Assembly: GCF_040649515.1 (NCBI RefSeq)
Contig: NZ_JBEZFP010000012.1
Coordinates: 46,685-110,684, forward strand
Length of the DNA: 64,000 nt
Direction of reading: 5' to 3'
Source of the DNA: Yinghuangia elevatio
GTDB taxonomy: Bacteria > Actinomycetota > Actinomycetes > Streptomycetales > Streptomycetaceae
In this document: piece by piece, positions 12,614-21,055 of the stretch
Layout of the letters: the number at the start of each line of letters is the position of its first letter
How positions within the stretch are numbered: the stretch's first letter is position 1
Made by a program: the position numbers and the translations under genes
Notes under the pieces: generated by a model
Databases searched by the model: none
Seen by the model: only the letters and a program-made list of their open reading frames with translations
What the model was told of the DNA's origin: nothing

Positions 12614-14644
12614 ATGAACAAGGCCGCGCTGCCTGGCTACACGAACCGCCAACTCATCCGCGTAGCCATCTACTTGCGCGTGAGCACGTCAAAGCAGCTC
12701 GACGGGTTCGGCCTTGAGGGTCAGGAGGAGTTGTGCCGGCGGTGGCTGGACCTGATGCTCGGGGTCGGCAAGTACGTTGTCGTGGACGTCTACGTCGACG
12801 GTGGCATTTCCGGGAAGCTCGCACAGCGCGACGACTTGGACCGGATGAACCGGGACATTGCTGCGAAGAAGATCGACCTGACCATCTTCGCCAGGCTGGA
12901 CCGCATCGGTCGCACGATGAAGAACATCCACCGATGGGTGTACGACACCCATGACATCGAGGTGGAGCCGGGCCGCACGGTGCGCATAGTTACTGCGGAC
13001 GGCCGCCTCGACTCCGACAATGACATGTTCGGCGTGATGCTGGCGCTCCTGGCCTACATGGCGGAGATGGAACACGCGCTGATCCTGGAGCGGACGATGA
13101 GTGGCCGCATTCAGAAGGTCATGGCTGGTGGTTGGCCGCACGGCGGCATCCCCTACGGCTACATGATCGACCCCGAGACGGGAGAGGTCGTGATCAACCC
13201 GCTTGAGGCCGTGGTCATCGAGCGGATGGTCGAGTTCCTGGTCGACTCCCCCGAGACCCCGACCCGAACGGAAGTAGCCAAGCGGCTGAACGTGCACTAC
13301 CGAACCCGCAAGGGAAACCTGTGGGATGGCAACCTCATCGTCGGGCCACTCAAGAGGGCTCTTGGTCGTGTCGTCGAGTTCACCTTCGCTGGCGGCACCG
13401 AGAACGAACAGGTCCACGTTCTCACGCTGCCTGAGATCATCAGTCCCGAACGCTCTCTGCTGGCACTGGAGGCGCTTGCGCGTACGGCGAAGATCAAGAG
13501 CGCGTCGAACGACTACCCCCTCTCGACGCGCCTGGTCAGCCTCTGCGGGGCTGGCATGGTCGGCGGCATCGACAACCGAACCGGCACCCGCAAGTACCGG
13601 TGCCAGAAGGTTCGAGACGGCGCCGGCCACGACTGCCAGTCGCTGTACGCGGACGACGTCGAGGCCGCCGTAATGATCGAGGTGACCAACGCCGTAAAGG
13701 ACCGGGACAGGCTCCACAGCCTCATCAAGGACGCCCTTGGGACCACCCCGAGCCGCCTGGAGTCGTACCGGCGACGGCTGGCCGAGATCGACGAGACGCT
13801 GGAGAAGAAGCGCAAGACCCGGAAGAAGGCCATCGCCCGCCTCGTGGCAGTCGTCGAGGACGACGATGACGACGAGTTCGCGACGGAGATGCGCGAAGAG
13901 ATCGCAGAGCTGAAGGAGCGCTACAAGACCGAAGAGGCCGAACTTCTCCAAGAGCGCGGGCGGGTTGAGTCTTGGATCGCCGACGTCGAGTGCGAGGAGG
14001 AGCGAGCCCTTCAGGTGCTTGCGGCTGCGGACAAGTTGCGCACGAAGATCGGCAAGCTGACCAAGCGCGAACAGCTCGACCTCATTGAGATGCTCGACAT
14101 CCGGGTGCAGGTCACGGGGCGCGCGAAGGTCCACCGGAGGGGGAACTTCGATCCGATCTCGAAGTGGCACTGGGACACCGGCACGGCGGTGCCGGCTGAG
14201 CTGACTGACGAGATGTGGGAGAAGGTCTCCCCAATCGTCTCGAACACGCAGAAGTGGAAGGACGTCCGTGGCGCCTTCGAGGTACTGCTTGAGAAGGTCC
14301 GTACGGGGCGGGTGTGGATGGACTACAACAAGGACGCGCGGCTTGGCGGTCGAGCGTACGCATCGCTGATGCGGCGGGTCCGTCACTGGGATGAGACCGG
14401 CGAGTACCAGCAGGCGCTCAAGGCCCTTGGGTCCTACCCGCAGGTGCCCGCAGCGCCCCAATTCTCCCTGCCTCCGATGCTGGTTACAGGGGCCATCGAG
14501 ATGCCCGACAGCAGTGTTTACGCAGGTCAGTGGGGCGACTCCGAGAAAGCGAAAGCTGGGGGACGCAGCCGTAGCGGATTCACCGACGCGTCGGTTATGG
14601 ACTTGATCCAGACCAAGCTGCCGTCGGCCGCGTCGGAGGACTGA
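12614..14644 (+). CDS. large serine integrase with C-terminal DUF4096-like domain
   Basis: 676 aa; ATG chosen after AAGGGGACACGC (an in-frame ATG 36 bp upstream lies within the terminator). The N-terminal resolvase domain has the nucleophile Ser24 in YLRVSTS and the ARLDRIGRT and LILERT motifs. A recombinase domain follows (GGIPYGYMIDPETGE). The zinc-ribbon region (from about residue 311) keeps Cys in SLCGAG, YRCQK and HDC but lacks the second Cys of the usual first CxxC. A long coiled coil spans about 370-480. Residues about 525-610 (ELTDEMWEKVSPIV ... GRVWMDY ... YASLMRRVRHWDETGEYQQAL) resemble the N-terminal domain of IS4/IS5-type transposases (DUF4096), which I do not know from standard serine integrases. 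It catalyses att-site recombination for the element; the attachment site should lie close by. Confidence 0.9.
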   Translation: MNKAALPGYTNRQLIRVAIYLRVSTSKQLDGFGLEGQEELCRRWLDLMLGVGKYVVVDVYVDGGISGKLAQRDDLDRMNRDIAAKKIDLTIFARLDRIGRTMKNIHRWVYDTHDIEVEPGRTVRIVTADGRLDSDNDMFGVMLALLAYMAEMEHALILERTMSGRIQKVMAGGWPHGGIPYGYMIDPETGEVVINPLEAVVIERMVEFLVDSPETPTRTEVAKRLNVHYRTRKGNLWDGNLIVGPLKRALGRVVEFTFAGGTENEQVHVLTLPEIISPERSLLALEALARTAKIKSASNDYPLSTRLVSLCGAGMVGGIDNRTGTRKYRCQKVRDGAGHDCQSLYADDVEAAVMIEVTNAVKDRDRLHSLIKDALGTTPSRLESYRRRLAEIDETLEKKRKTRKKAIARLVAVVEDDDDDEFATEMREEIAELKERYKTEEAELLQERGRVESWIADVECEEERALQVLAAADKLRTKIGKLTKREQLDLIEMLDIRVQVTGRAKVHRRGNFDPISKWHWDTGTAVPAELTDEMWEKVSPIVSNTQKWKDVRGAFEVLLEKVRTGRVWMDYNKDARLGGRAYASLMRRVRHWDETGEYQQALKALGSYPQVPAAPQFSLPPMLVTGAIEMPDSSVYAGQWGDSEKAKAGGRSRSGFTDASVMDLIQTKLPSAASED

Positions 14645-14651
14645 CGGAAAT

Positions 14652-14678
14652 CGGTGGCTGACGGTGCGTCAGCCACCG
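14652..14678 (+). terminator. terminator after integrase
   Basis: CGGTGGCTGAC-GGTGC-GTCAGCCACCG, an 11-bp perfect stem 8 bp after the integrase stop; close to the presumed right end of the element. Confidence 0.7.
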
Positions 14679-14689
14679 GGAACGGCCGC

Positions 14690-14720
14690 GGGCCCGGGCG
14701 GAGTTGCTCCGCCCGGGCCC
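14690..14720 (-). terminator. terminator of the phosphatase gene
   Basis: GGGCCCGGGCGGAG and its complement form a 14-bp perfect stem with loop TTG, 25 bp beyond the stop of the leftward phosphatase gene. Confidence 0.7.
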
Positions 14721-14745
14721 GTCCGCGTCTGCCGCCCGCGGGCCG

Positions 14746-15258
14746 TCACGCCGGGGCGTCGAGCCCGGTGAGGAGGCGGGCCACGTTCAAGCCGGCCTCC
14801 AGGTACTCGACGAAGACCTCGTTGTTGAGGGCGAACGGCGAACGGCGCTCACGGATGATCTTTATCGCGGTCGGGGCGTCGTAGCCGAGTTCGACAAGGG
14901 TCTGGGCGACCACCAGGCCCGAGCGGTTGTAGCCCGCGTGGCAGCGGACGAGCGTACGCCGGCCGTCGCGCAGTGCGCCGCGCACGAGGGCCGCCATCGA
15001 CTCGACCACCGCGATCTGCGCGGGGTTGAGCGGGTCGTCGGGTATGACCGTGCAGTGGTGGTCGACACCGGGGGCCGGGCCGTGGCCCTCCGCCTCGTAC
15101 AGGCTGACGACAACGTCGAACTGGTTGCGTACGACGGCCGGTTCGTACTCGCCCCACGGCGACCGGTAGAAGTGCCCGCCCATCCACAGGTTGTGGATGA
15201 TCTCGTTCCACGGACTGTCCGGCCCCGGCGTGTTGCGGTCCCTCTGGCGGACCCTCAC
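14746..15258 (-). CDS. dual-specificity/tyrosine phosphatase-like protein
   Basis: 170 aa; GTG at 15258 preceded by AGGGGAGA. The signature loop is RCHAGYNRSG, i.e. C-x5-R with Cys as nucleophile and Arg as phosphate ligand, and an upstream Asp in VIPDDPLNP may be the general acid. N-terminal EIIHNLWMGGHFY is typical of DSP-like folds. Cytoplasmic, so probably dephosphorylates a protein or small phospho-compound. It is the first host gene beyond the mobile element, so its 3' flank or the adjacent intergenic region is a candidate attB. Confidence 0.8.
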   Translation of the reverse strand: MRVRQRDRNTPGPDSPWNEIIHNLWMGGHFYRSPWGEYEPAVVRNQFDVVVSLYEAEGHGPAPGVDHHCTVIPDDPLNPAQIAVVESMAALVRGALRDGRRTLVRCHAGYNRSGLVVAQTLVELGYDAPTAIKIIRERRSPFALNNEVFVEYLEAGLNVARLLTGLDAPA

Positions 15259-15363
15259 AGCGTCTCCCCTCGCCTTCGGCGCTCGCGACGCTACCCGCGC
15301 ACCACCGCTCCCGGCGACGGAAAAACAATCGCGCGGCTTCCTTTCATCCCTTGATGATGGTCC

Positions 15364-16230
15364 ATGGCCTGGACTCTCACCGACGACCTCGGCGCCTTCG
15401 ACACCGCCGCCGACGCCTTCCTGCTTGCCGATCCGGTGACCCACACCCAGAACCTGACGGTCCTCCACGCGTTGCGCGAGCGCGGCCCGCACGCCTTCGC
15501 TCCCGAACCCCCGCGCTTCGGCTGGTGGACCGACGAATCCGGGGCCGTGGCAGGGGCGTTCGTACACACGCCGCCCTTTCCCGTCCTCCTCGCGCGCACC
15601 CCCGACGCCTCGCTCGCGCCGCTCGCGGACGCGCTCGCCGAGGTGGTCGGCCCGGCGGCCCTTTCGGTGAATGCGCGTACCGCCGTCTCCGACACCTTCG
15701 CCGAGATCTGGTCGGCTCGGACCGGCACGACACCGCGCGTGAAGCAGGCCCAACGACTGTTCCGGCTGGGCACGTTGACGCCGCCCGCCCCCGCGCCCGC
15801 CGGCCTGGCCCGGGCCGCCGGTCCGGAGGACACCGCGACACTCGTCGCACACGTCAACGCCTTCCAAGCGGAGGCGACTCCCGGGGAATCAGGGGTGCGC
15901 AACGCCGCCGCGCAGGTCGAACTCCGCCTCTCCTTCGGCGGCTACACGCTCTGGGAACACGACGGCGCGGTGGTGTCGGTCGCAGGGCAGACCCCCGCTG
16001 TCGCGGGAGCCGCGCGCATCGGGCCGGTATACACGCCTCCGGAGCACCGGGGGCGGGGCTACGGGGCCGCGGTCACCGCGGCGCGCACCGAGGCCGCCCT
16101 CGCCGCCGGCGCGGACGAGGTCCTGTTGTTCACCGATCTCGCGAACCCGACGAGCAACAGCATCTACCGGAAGATCGGCTATGAACCGGTCGAGGACCGG
16201 GTGATCCTGGCGTTCGACCCGCGGCCGTGA
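15364..16230 (+). CDS. GNAT-family N-acetyltransferase
   Basis: 288 aa, about twice the length of a single GNAT domain. The C-terminal half carries the acetyl-CoA loop HRGRGYGAAVT (R/Q-x-x-G-x-G/A) preceded by IGPVYTPPE, then LLFTDLANPTSNSIYRKIGY, the usual strand-5/helix-4 signature. The N-terminal 150 residues lack an intact CoA loop and look like a degenerate GNAT-like domain. Substrate not predictable. Divergent from the phosphatase gene. Confidence 0.8.
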   Translation: MAWTLTDDLGAFDTAADAFLLADPVTHTQNLTVLHALRERGPHAFAPEPPRFGWWTDESGAVAGAFVHTPPFPVLLARTPDASLAPLADALAEVVGPAALSVNARTAVSDTFAEIWSARTGTTPRVKQAQRLFRLGTLTPPAPAPAGLARAAGPEDTATLVAHVNAFQAEATPGESGVRNAAAQVELRLSFGGYTLWEHDGAVVSVAGQTPAVAGAARIGPVYTPPEHRGRGYGAAVTAARTEAALAAGADEVLLFTDLANPTSNSIYRKIGYEPVEDRVILAFDPRP

Positions 16231-16346
16231 CCGCCGGCCTGGGGTTTCCCGAGCTGGGGCGGAGTGCCGCGCTCCGGATCTGACGTACCACCAGAAGTAC
16301 TCCGGAACACGGGCGTTCCCCGCCCGGGCGGGGCACAATGCCGGGC

Positions 16347-17012
16347 ATGACCCCGGACACCGAGGCGCTGCGGATCGCCGTGTACGACGCGTTCGCCACG
16401 AAAGGCCGCGCGCCGACCCCCGCCGAACTGGCCGTGCGCTTCGCGACCGACCAGGGCGCCGTACGCGCGGGACTGCGCACGCTGCACGAGCAGCGCCACA
16501 TCGTCCTGGCCTCCGACGGCACGATCGCCATGGCGCACCCGTTCTCCTCGATCCCCCTCGGGTTCTCCGTGATGGGCTCGCGCACCCTGTGGTGGGGCGG
16601 CTGCGCGTGGGACGCGTTCGCGATCCCGCACCTCGTGGGCGGCGAACCCGAAGTCCTGGTCTCGACGCGCTGCCCCGGCTGCGGCGCGGCCCTGGCCTGG
16701 GTGGTCGACCGCGACGCGCCCCCGCCCGGCGACCACGTCGCGCACTTCCTGGTACCGACCGCGCGCATGTGGGACGACGTCGTCCGCACATGCGGCAACC
16801 AGCGGCTGTTCTGCCGCCCGCTCTGCGTCGACGCGTGGTTGAAGGCGACCGGCGACACGCGCGGGTACGTCATGGACCTCGCGACCCTGTGGAAGCTCGC
16901 ACGCGGCTGGTACGCCGGCCGCCTCGGCCCCGGCTACCGCCGTCGCGAACCCGCCGAGGCCGCCGAGTACTTCCGCGGCGTCGGCCTGCAAGGCGCCTTC
17001 TGGGGCCTGTGA
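16347..17012 (+). CDS. alkylmercury lyase (MerB)-like protein
   Basis: 221 aa from ATG 16347 (an ATG at 16338 adds three residues). An N-terminal winged-helix-like segment (TPAELAVRFATDQGAVRAGL) precedes the core. WWGGCAWDAFAIPHL matches the MerB active-site stretch containing catalytic Cys and Asp (C-A-x-D), and TCGNQRLFC provides a later Cys in the position of the second catalytic cysteine. MerB cleaves carbon-mercury bonds. No merA, merR or merP is nearby, so the role may be something other than mercury resistance. Confidence 0.7.
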   Translation: MTPDTEALRIAVYDAFATKGRAPTPAELAVRFATDQGAVRAGLRTLHEQRHIVLASDGTIAMAHPFSSIPLGFSVMGSRTLWWGGCAWDAFAIPHLVGGEPEVLVSTRCPGCGAALAWVVDRDAPPPGDHVAHFLVPTARMWDDVVRTCGNQRLFCRPLCVDAWLKATGDTRGYVMDLATLWKLARGWYAGRLGPGYRRREPAEAAEYFRGVGLQGAFWGL

Positions 17013-17469
17013 TCCGAAGCCGCGGCTCGGAGCTTCGACCGGAAACCCGGCCGGGGCACAGCGATCGGGCACCGCGATCGGGCACCGCGACCGGGTGCAG
17101 CGGCTGGGCACAGCGACCGGACACGGCCACCAGGCGAGACGGGCGCGGCCACCGCGTCACGGCCCCAGCGTCACCGCCCGGTTCCGCGGCGCCGATCATC
17201 GGCCTGAGGGGAAACTCTTGTCGATATACTGACGGCGTTCGGGATTGTTTTCGGGCTGCCCACGGTGCGGACGAACGACCGTGGCCCCAGCCGCCCGCGC
17301 GGTGCCGTCGGCACGCGAGGCGGCATCGGCGCCCGACGTACAAAGGGCCTCCCTCGCCAGGAGGCATGCCGGGAAGCCTGGTCGGCGGGATACGTCACGT
17401 ATCCACCAGTTTTGTCCGATTCGCAGTGCGGTATAGGCCTGCGAGCCGTCGCGACCAGGAGGCCCATCC
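17013..17469. other. gene-free region before nhaA, short GC repeats
   Basis: Contains repeated words such as GATCGGGCACCGC (17057-17095) and no convincing ORF. A somewhat AT-richer patch (about 17215-17255) could hold the nhaA promoter. Confidence 0.5.
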
Positions 17470-18816
17470 GTGCGTTCCGCCCTCCGCCGTACGTTCCTTC
17501 GGCGGCCGTCCACCCTCGCAGAGCGGAACTTCGTCGCCGACGCGCTGCGCACCGAGACGGTCGGCGGCGCGCTCCTGCTGATCGCCGCGGTCGTGGCCCT
17601 CATCTGGGCGAACTCCGGGTGGAGCAACTCCTACGAGGACCTCAAGAACTACCACCTCGGCCCAGAGTCCCTGCACCTGAACCTCTCGCTTGGATCGTGG
17701 GCGTCCGACGGCCTGCTGGCCGTCTTCTTCTTCGTGGCGGGCATCGAACTCAAGCGCGAACTGGTGGTCGGCGAACTGCGCTCGCCCTCGGCCGCCGCAC
17801 TGCCGGTCATCGCGGCGGTCTGCGGCATGGCGATGCCCGCGCTCTTCTACTTCGCGGTCAACGCGGGCGGCGACAACCTCGACGGCTGGGCCATCCCGAC
17901 CGCCACGGACATCGCCTTCGCCCTCGCGGTGCTCGCGGTCATCGGCACCAACCTGCCGTCGGCGCTGCGCGCGTTCCTGCTCACACTCGCCGTCGTCGAC
18001 GACCTGCTCGCGATCCTGGTCATCGCGGTTTTCTACACCGACCAGGTCAAGTTCTGGGCGCTGGGCGTCGCCGTCGCGGGGCTCGTGGTCTTCTATCTGC
18101 TGCAGCGCTACCGGGTACGGGGCTGGTGGTTCTACGTGCCGCTCGCCCTGGTCATCTGGGTGCTCGTGCACGAGAGCGGCGTGCACGCCACCGTCGCGGG
18201 CGTGGCGATGGGCCTGCTGATGCGCGTGCTCCCGGACAAGGACGAGGAGGCGTCGCCCGCCGAGCACTTGGAACACGTCGTACGCCCTATCTCGGCCGGC
18301 ATCGCGGTCCCCGTCTTCGCGCTCTTCTCCGCCGGCGTCGCGGTGTCGGCGACCGCGCTCGGCGACGTCTTCACCCACCGCATGCCCCTCGGCATCGTCC
18401 TCGGCCTGGTATTGGGCAAGGCCATCGGCATCTTCGGCGGCACCTATCTGGCCGCCCGGTTCACCCGTGCGGAGCTCAACGAGGACCTCGCCTGGGCGGA
18501 CGTCCTCGGCCTCGCGATGCTCGCGGGCGTCGGGTTCACCGTCTCGCTGCTCATCAGCGAACTCGCGTTCGACACCGACCCCGGGATGACCGACCAGGCC
18601 AAGGCCGCCGTGCTCACCGGGTCGCTGCTCGCCGCGCTCGGCGCCGCCGTTCTGCTGCGGATAAGGAACAACCGGTACCGCGCGCTGATCGACGCCGAGG
18701 ACCGCGACGACGACGGCGACGGCATCCCGGACATCTACCAGGAGGACGCCCGCCGCGCCCACGACGCGAAGCTCAAACAGGCGCCGAAGGGGTTCGGCGG
18801 CACCTCCGGCGACTGA
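17470..18816 (+). CDS. nhaA: Na+/H+ antiporter NhaA
   Basis: 448 aa; GTG start with AGGAGG nine bases upstream. Polytopic inner-membrane exchanger of cytosolic Na+ for external protons. About 11-12 hydrophobic segments, the conserved FFFVAGIELKRE, and AVVDDLLAI near residue 177 carrying the paired aspartates that bind Na+/H+. GIPTATDIAFALAVL-type segment is present as well (IPTATDIAFALAVL). The cytosolic C-terminus ends in a charged segment including DRDDDGDGIPDIYQED, which resembles a calcium-binding loop. Single-gene unit. Confidence 0.95.
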   Translation: MRSALRRTFLRRPSTLAERNFVADALRTETVGGALLLIAAVVALIWANSGWSNSYEDLKNYHLGPESLHLNLSLGSWASDGLLAVFFFVAGIELKRELVVGELRSPSAAALPVIAAVCGMAMPALFYFAVNAGGDNLDGWAIPTATDIAFALAVLAVIGTNLPSALRAFLLTLAVVDDLLAILVIAVFYTDQVKFWALGVAVAGLVVFYLLQRYRVRGWWFYVPLALVIWVLVHESGVHATVAGVAMGLLMRVLPDKDEEASPAEHLEHVVRPISAGIAVPVFALFSAGVAVSATALGDVFTHRMPLGIVLGLVLGKAIGIFGGTYLAARFTRAELNEDLAWADVLGLAMLAGVGFTVSLLISELAFDTDPGMTDQAKAAVLTGSLLAALGAAVLLRIRNNRYRALIDAEDRDDDGDGIPDIYQEDARRAHDAKLKQAPKGFGGTSGD

Positions 18817-18931
18817 CGCCGGGCGAAACGCGACACATCTGTCACACCCGTACGCCGCGCCCCGCTGGATAGCGGGCGCCGGGGCAGGGCATGATCGGGG
18901 CTACACGCCGGTAGCACGACGAGGAGAGAGC

Positions 18932-19351
18932 ATGTCAGGCACCGAGAGGCCCCGCGCGCAGGACGTGCCCGTCGACAGCCAGCGGTCCCTGGGCGAGCTG
19001 TTCTCCGACGCGACGCGGGACATGTCCACGCTGGTCCGCAGCGAGATCGAGCTCGCCAAGAGCGAGATCAAGATCAACGTCGTCCACGCGGCCAAGGGAA
19101 GCGGGGCGTTCATCGTCGCGGGCGCCCTGGCGTTCTTCGCGTTCCCGTTCCTGAGCGTCGCGATCGCGTACGGCATCCACGCGCTCGGACTCGGACTCGG
19201 CTGGTCGTTCCTGATCGTCGGCGGCGCCTACCTGCTGCTCGCGGTCCTGCTGGGGCTTTTCGGCGTCATGTCGTTCAAAAAGGTCCGGCCGCCGCAGCGC
19301 ACTATCCGGTCCACGCAGGAGACGGTGGCGACACTCAAGAACGTCGGCTGA
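18932..19351 (+). CDS. actinobacterial holin-X family membrane protein
   Basis: 139 aa; GAGGAGAGAGC before the ATG. An N-terminal amphipathic segment (LGELFSDATRDMSTLVRSEIELAKSE is the family signature region) precedes two transmembrane helices at about 52-80 and 88-112, with a basic cytosolic tail. Called phage holin superfamily (DUF1469/holin-X) but it is a chromosomal housekeeping membrane protein in streptomycetes, so a lytic role is not implied. Confidence 0.85.
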   Translation: MSGTERPRAQDVPVDSQRSLGELFSDATRDMSTLVRSEIELAKSEIKINVVHAAKGSGAFIVAGALAFFAFPFLSVAIAYGIHALGLGLGWSFLIVGGAYLLLAVLLGLFGVMSFKKVRPPQRTIRSTQETVATLKNVG

Positions 19352-19476
19352 TCCGCCGGGACGCGCGGCGGCAGCGCGCCTGGTCGGCGAGGCGGCACGG
19401 GGCCGTGGAACACATGTGACCTACCGGGCGCGCACGGCTCCACCGGACGCGCCGCGATGTGTGCAAGTCTGCTGAC

Positions 19477-20397
19477 GTGACGGTTCCCGAGAGCTCTGCG
19501 GTCAATATCGACGGTCCCTGGACACACCGGGACATCTCGGCGAACGGTGCGCGCTTCCATATCGCCGAACTCGGCGAGGGGCCGGTCATCCTGCTGCTGC
19601 ACGGCTTCCCCGAGTTCTGGTGGACGTGGCGCCACCAGATGGAGGCGCTCGCGCGCGCCGGGTTCCGGGCGGTCGCGATGGACCTGCGTGGGTACGGCGG
19701 CAGTGACCGCCCGCCGCGCGGCTACGACTCCATCACCCTGGCTCTCGACGTCACCGGCGTCATCCGCTCGCTCGGCGAACCGGACGCGATCGTCGCCGGG
19801 CACGGCGTCGGCGCCTCGCTCGCGTGGACCGCCGCGGTGCTGCGTCCCAAGCTCGTACGCCGCCTGGTCGCCGTCTCGATGCCGCACCCGCGCCGCCTGC
19901 GCACCGCGCTGCTGACGGACCGCCACCAGATCGCCGCGAGCCGGCACATCTTCTCGTTCCAGCGCCCGTGGGTGCCCGAGCGGCAACTCGTGCGCGACGA
20001 CGCGGCCATGGTCGAGGACCTCATGGGCGAGTGGGCGGCGCCCGGCTGGCCGGACGCCGCGGTCGCCGAGCGCTACCGGCGCGCGATGCTGATCCCGGGC
20101 ACCGCGCACTGCGCCGCCGAGCACTACCGGTGGTTGATGCGCTCGCTGCCGCGCCCCGACGGCCTGCAGTACGCCGCGCGCATGAAGACACCGGTCGGGG
20201 TGCCGACCCTGCATCTGCACGGTGCGCTCGACACCGCCATCCTGCCGCGCACGGCGGCCGGTTCGGGGCGGTACGTCGAAGCCCCGTACCGCTGGCGACT
20301 GCTCGACGGCGTCGGGCACTTCCCGCATGAAGAAGCCCCGGACACGTTCACGCACGAACTGCTGAACTGGCTGAAGGACCCGGAGCCGGAACGCTGA
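19477..20397 (+). CDS. alpha/beta hydrolase (epoxide-hydrolase-like) lacking the usual nucleophile
   Basis: 306 aa from GTG 19477; GTG 19459 would add six residues; neither has a clear ribosome site. Core motifs: LLLHGFPEFWWTWRHQ (oxyanion HGxP), DLRGYGGSDRP, and a C-terminal catalytic His in GVGHFPHEE. The nucleophile elbow reads GHGVGASLAW, where relatives in the epoxide hydrolase branch have G-H-D-x-G. The Asp is Gly here, so classic ester-intermediate chemistry should be impossible; the acid could still be D in HGALDTAI. The protein may be non-catalytic or use another mechanism. Confidence 0.8.
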   Translation: MTVPESSAVNIDGPWTHRDISANGARFHIAELGEGPVILLLHGFPEFWWTWRHQMEALARAGFRAVAMDLRGYGGSDRPPRGYDSITLALDVTGVIRSLGEPDAIVAGHGVGASLAWTAAVLRPKLVRRLVAVSMPHPRRLRTALLTDRHQIAASRHIFSFQRPWVPERQLVRDDAAMVEDLMGEWAAPGWPDAAVAERYRRAMLIPGTAHCAAEHYRWLMRSLPRPDGLQYAARMKTPVGVPTLHLHGALDTAILPRTAAGSGRYVEAPYRWRLLDGVGHFPHEEAPDTFTHELLNWLKDPEPER

Positions 20398-20987
20398 GTG
20401 CCGGTGCCGCCGGTCGGGCGGGGTCCGGTCGGGTGTTCCGATCGGGTCTCCCGGTCGGGCGGACGTTCCGGGCGGTCGGGCGTTCCGGGCGGGGCGTTCC
20501 GGTCGGGTGAAGGTTCGGGGTGAACCGGGACACGGTGATCCGTGGGTGGCGGAGGCGGTGTGGCAGGCGCCACCCGCACTAGATCATCTCGATCAACTGA
20601 GCGGGAATTCCTGGCAGTTATCTACAAACCAGGACGAGCCGTACCCGTGAAATCCTGTGCGCATGGCATCGCGCGGTTATCCGCTGAAGCGCCTGGGTAG
20701 GCGCCGGGACATGAGCCGGACGTACCACTGGACGTCCCCCGACCGCGCGGGGCATCTCGCGGGACTGGTCGCCATATTGCGCCGGCGCGTGCGCTGGCTT
20801 TCTTTGCGGATACGCGCCCGGTAGGCCTCGGCCCCAGGCATCCGCACACCACTGCCGCCAGGCGGCGTACATGCACGCCTGCGCGGACGCACCACGGCGA
20901 CCGTACGGCCGCGACCACGCAGCCGCGCGTGCGGACTTGCGGCTGCGGATTGCTGTCGCGGGCGTGCTGCCGCGGACCCGCGGGGCG
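20398..20987. other. gene-free region with short G/C repeats
   Basis: Between the hydrolase stop and the tandem array. 20405-20520 contains recurrent GGTCGGG/GTTCCGG words; the rest shows no convincing ORF, RNA gene or promoter. Confidence 0.45.
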
Positions 20988-21045
20988 GGTCGGCGGTCGG
21001 CGGTCGGCGGTCGGCGGTCGGCGGTCGGCGGTCGGCGGTCGGCGG
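20988..21045. repeat. 7-bp tandem repeat (GGTCGGC), about 8 copies
   Basis: An uninterrupted run of GTCGGCG/GGTCGGC heptamers ends 10 bp before the stop of the leftward protease gene. Seven is not a multiple of three, so it would vary frame if coding; probably a slippage-prone array in the 3' flank. Confidence 0.75.
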
Positions 21046-21055
21046 GTGCGTACCG

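Noticed and set aside
12689..14461. 590-codon ORF antisense to the integrase
   Set aside because: Shadow frame caused by high GC third positions; the integrase motifs are unambiguous on the plus strand.
17265..18872. 535-codon and 455-codon overlapping ORFs around nhaA
   Set aside because: Arg/Gly/Ala-rich shadow translations with no motifs.
18932..19351. phage holin indicating a prophage here
   Set aside because: Holin-X family members are chromosomal in streptomycetes and no phage genes adjoin.
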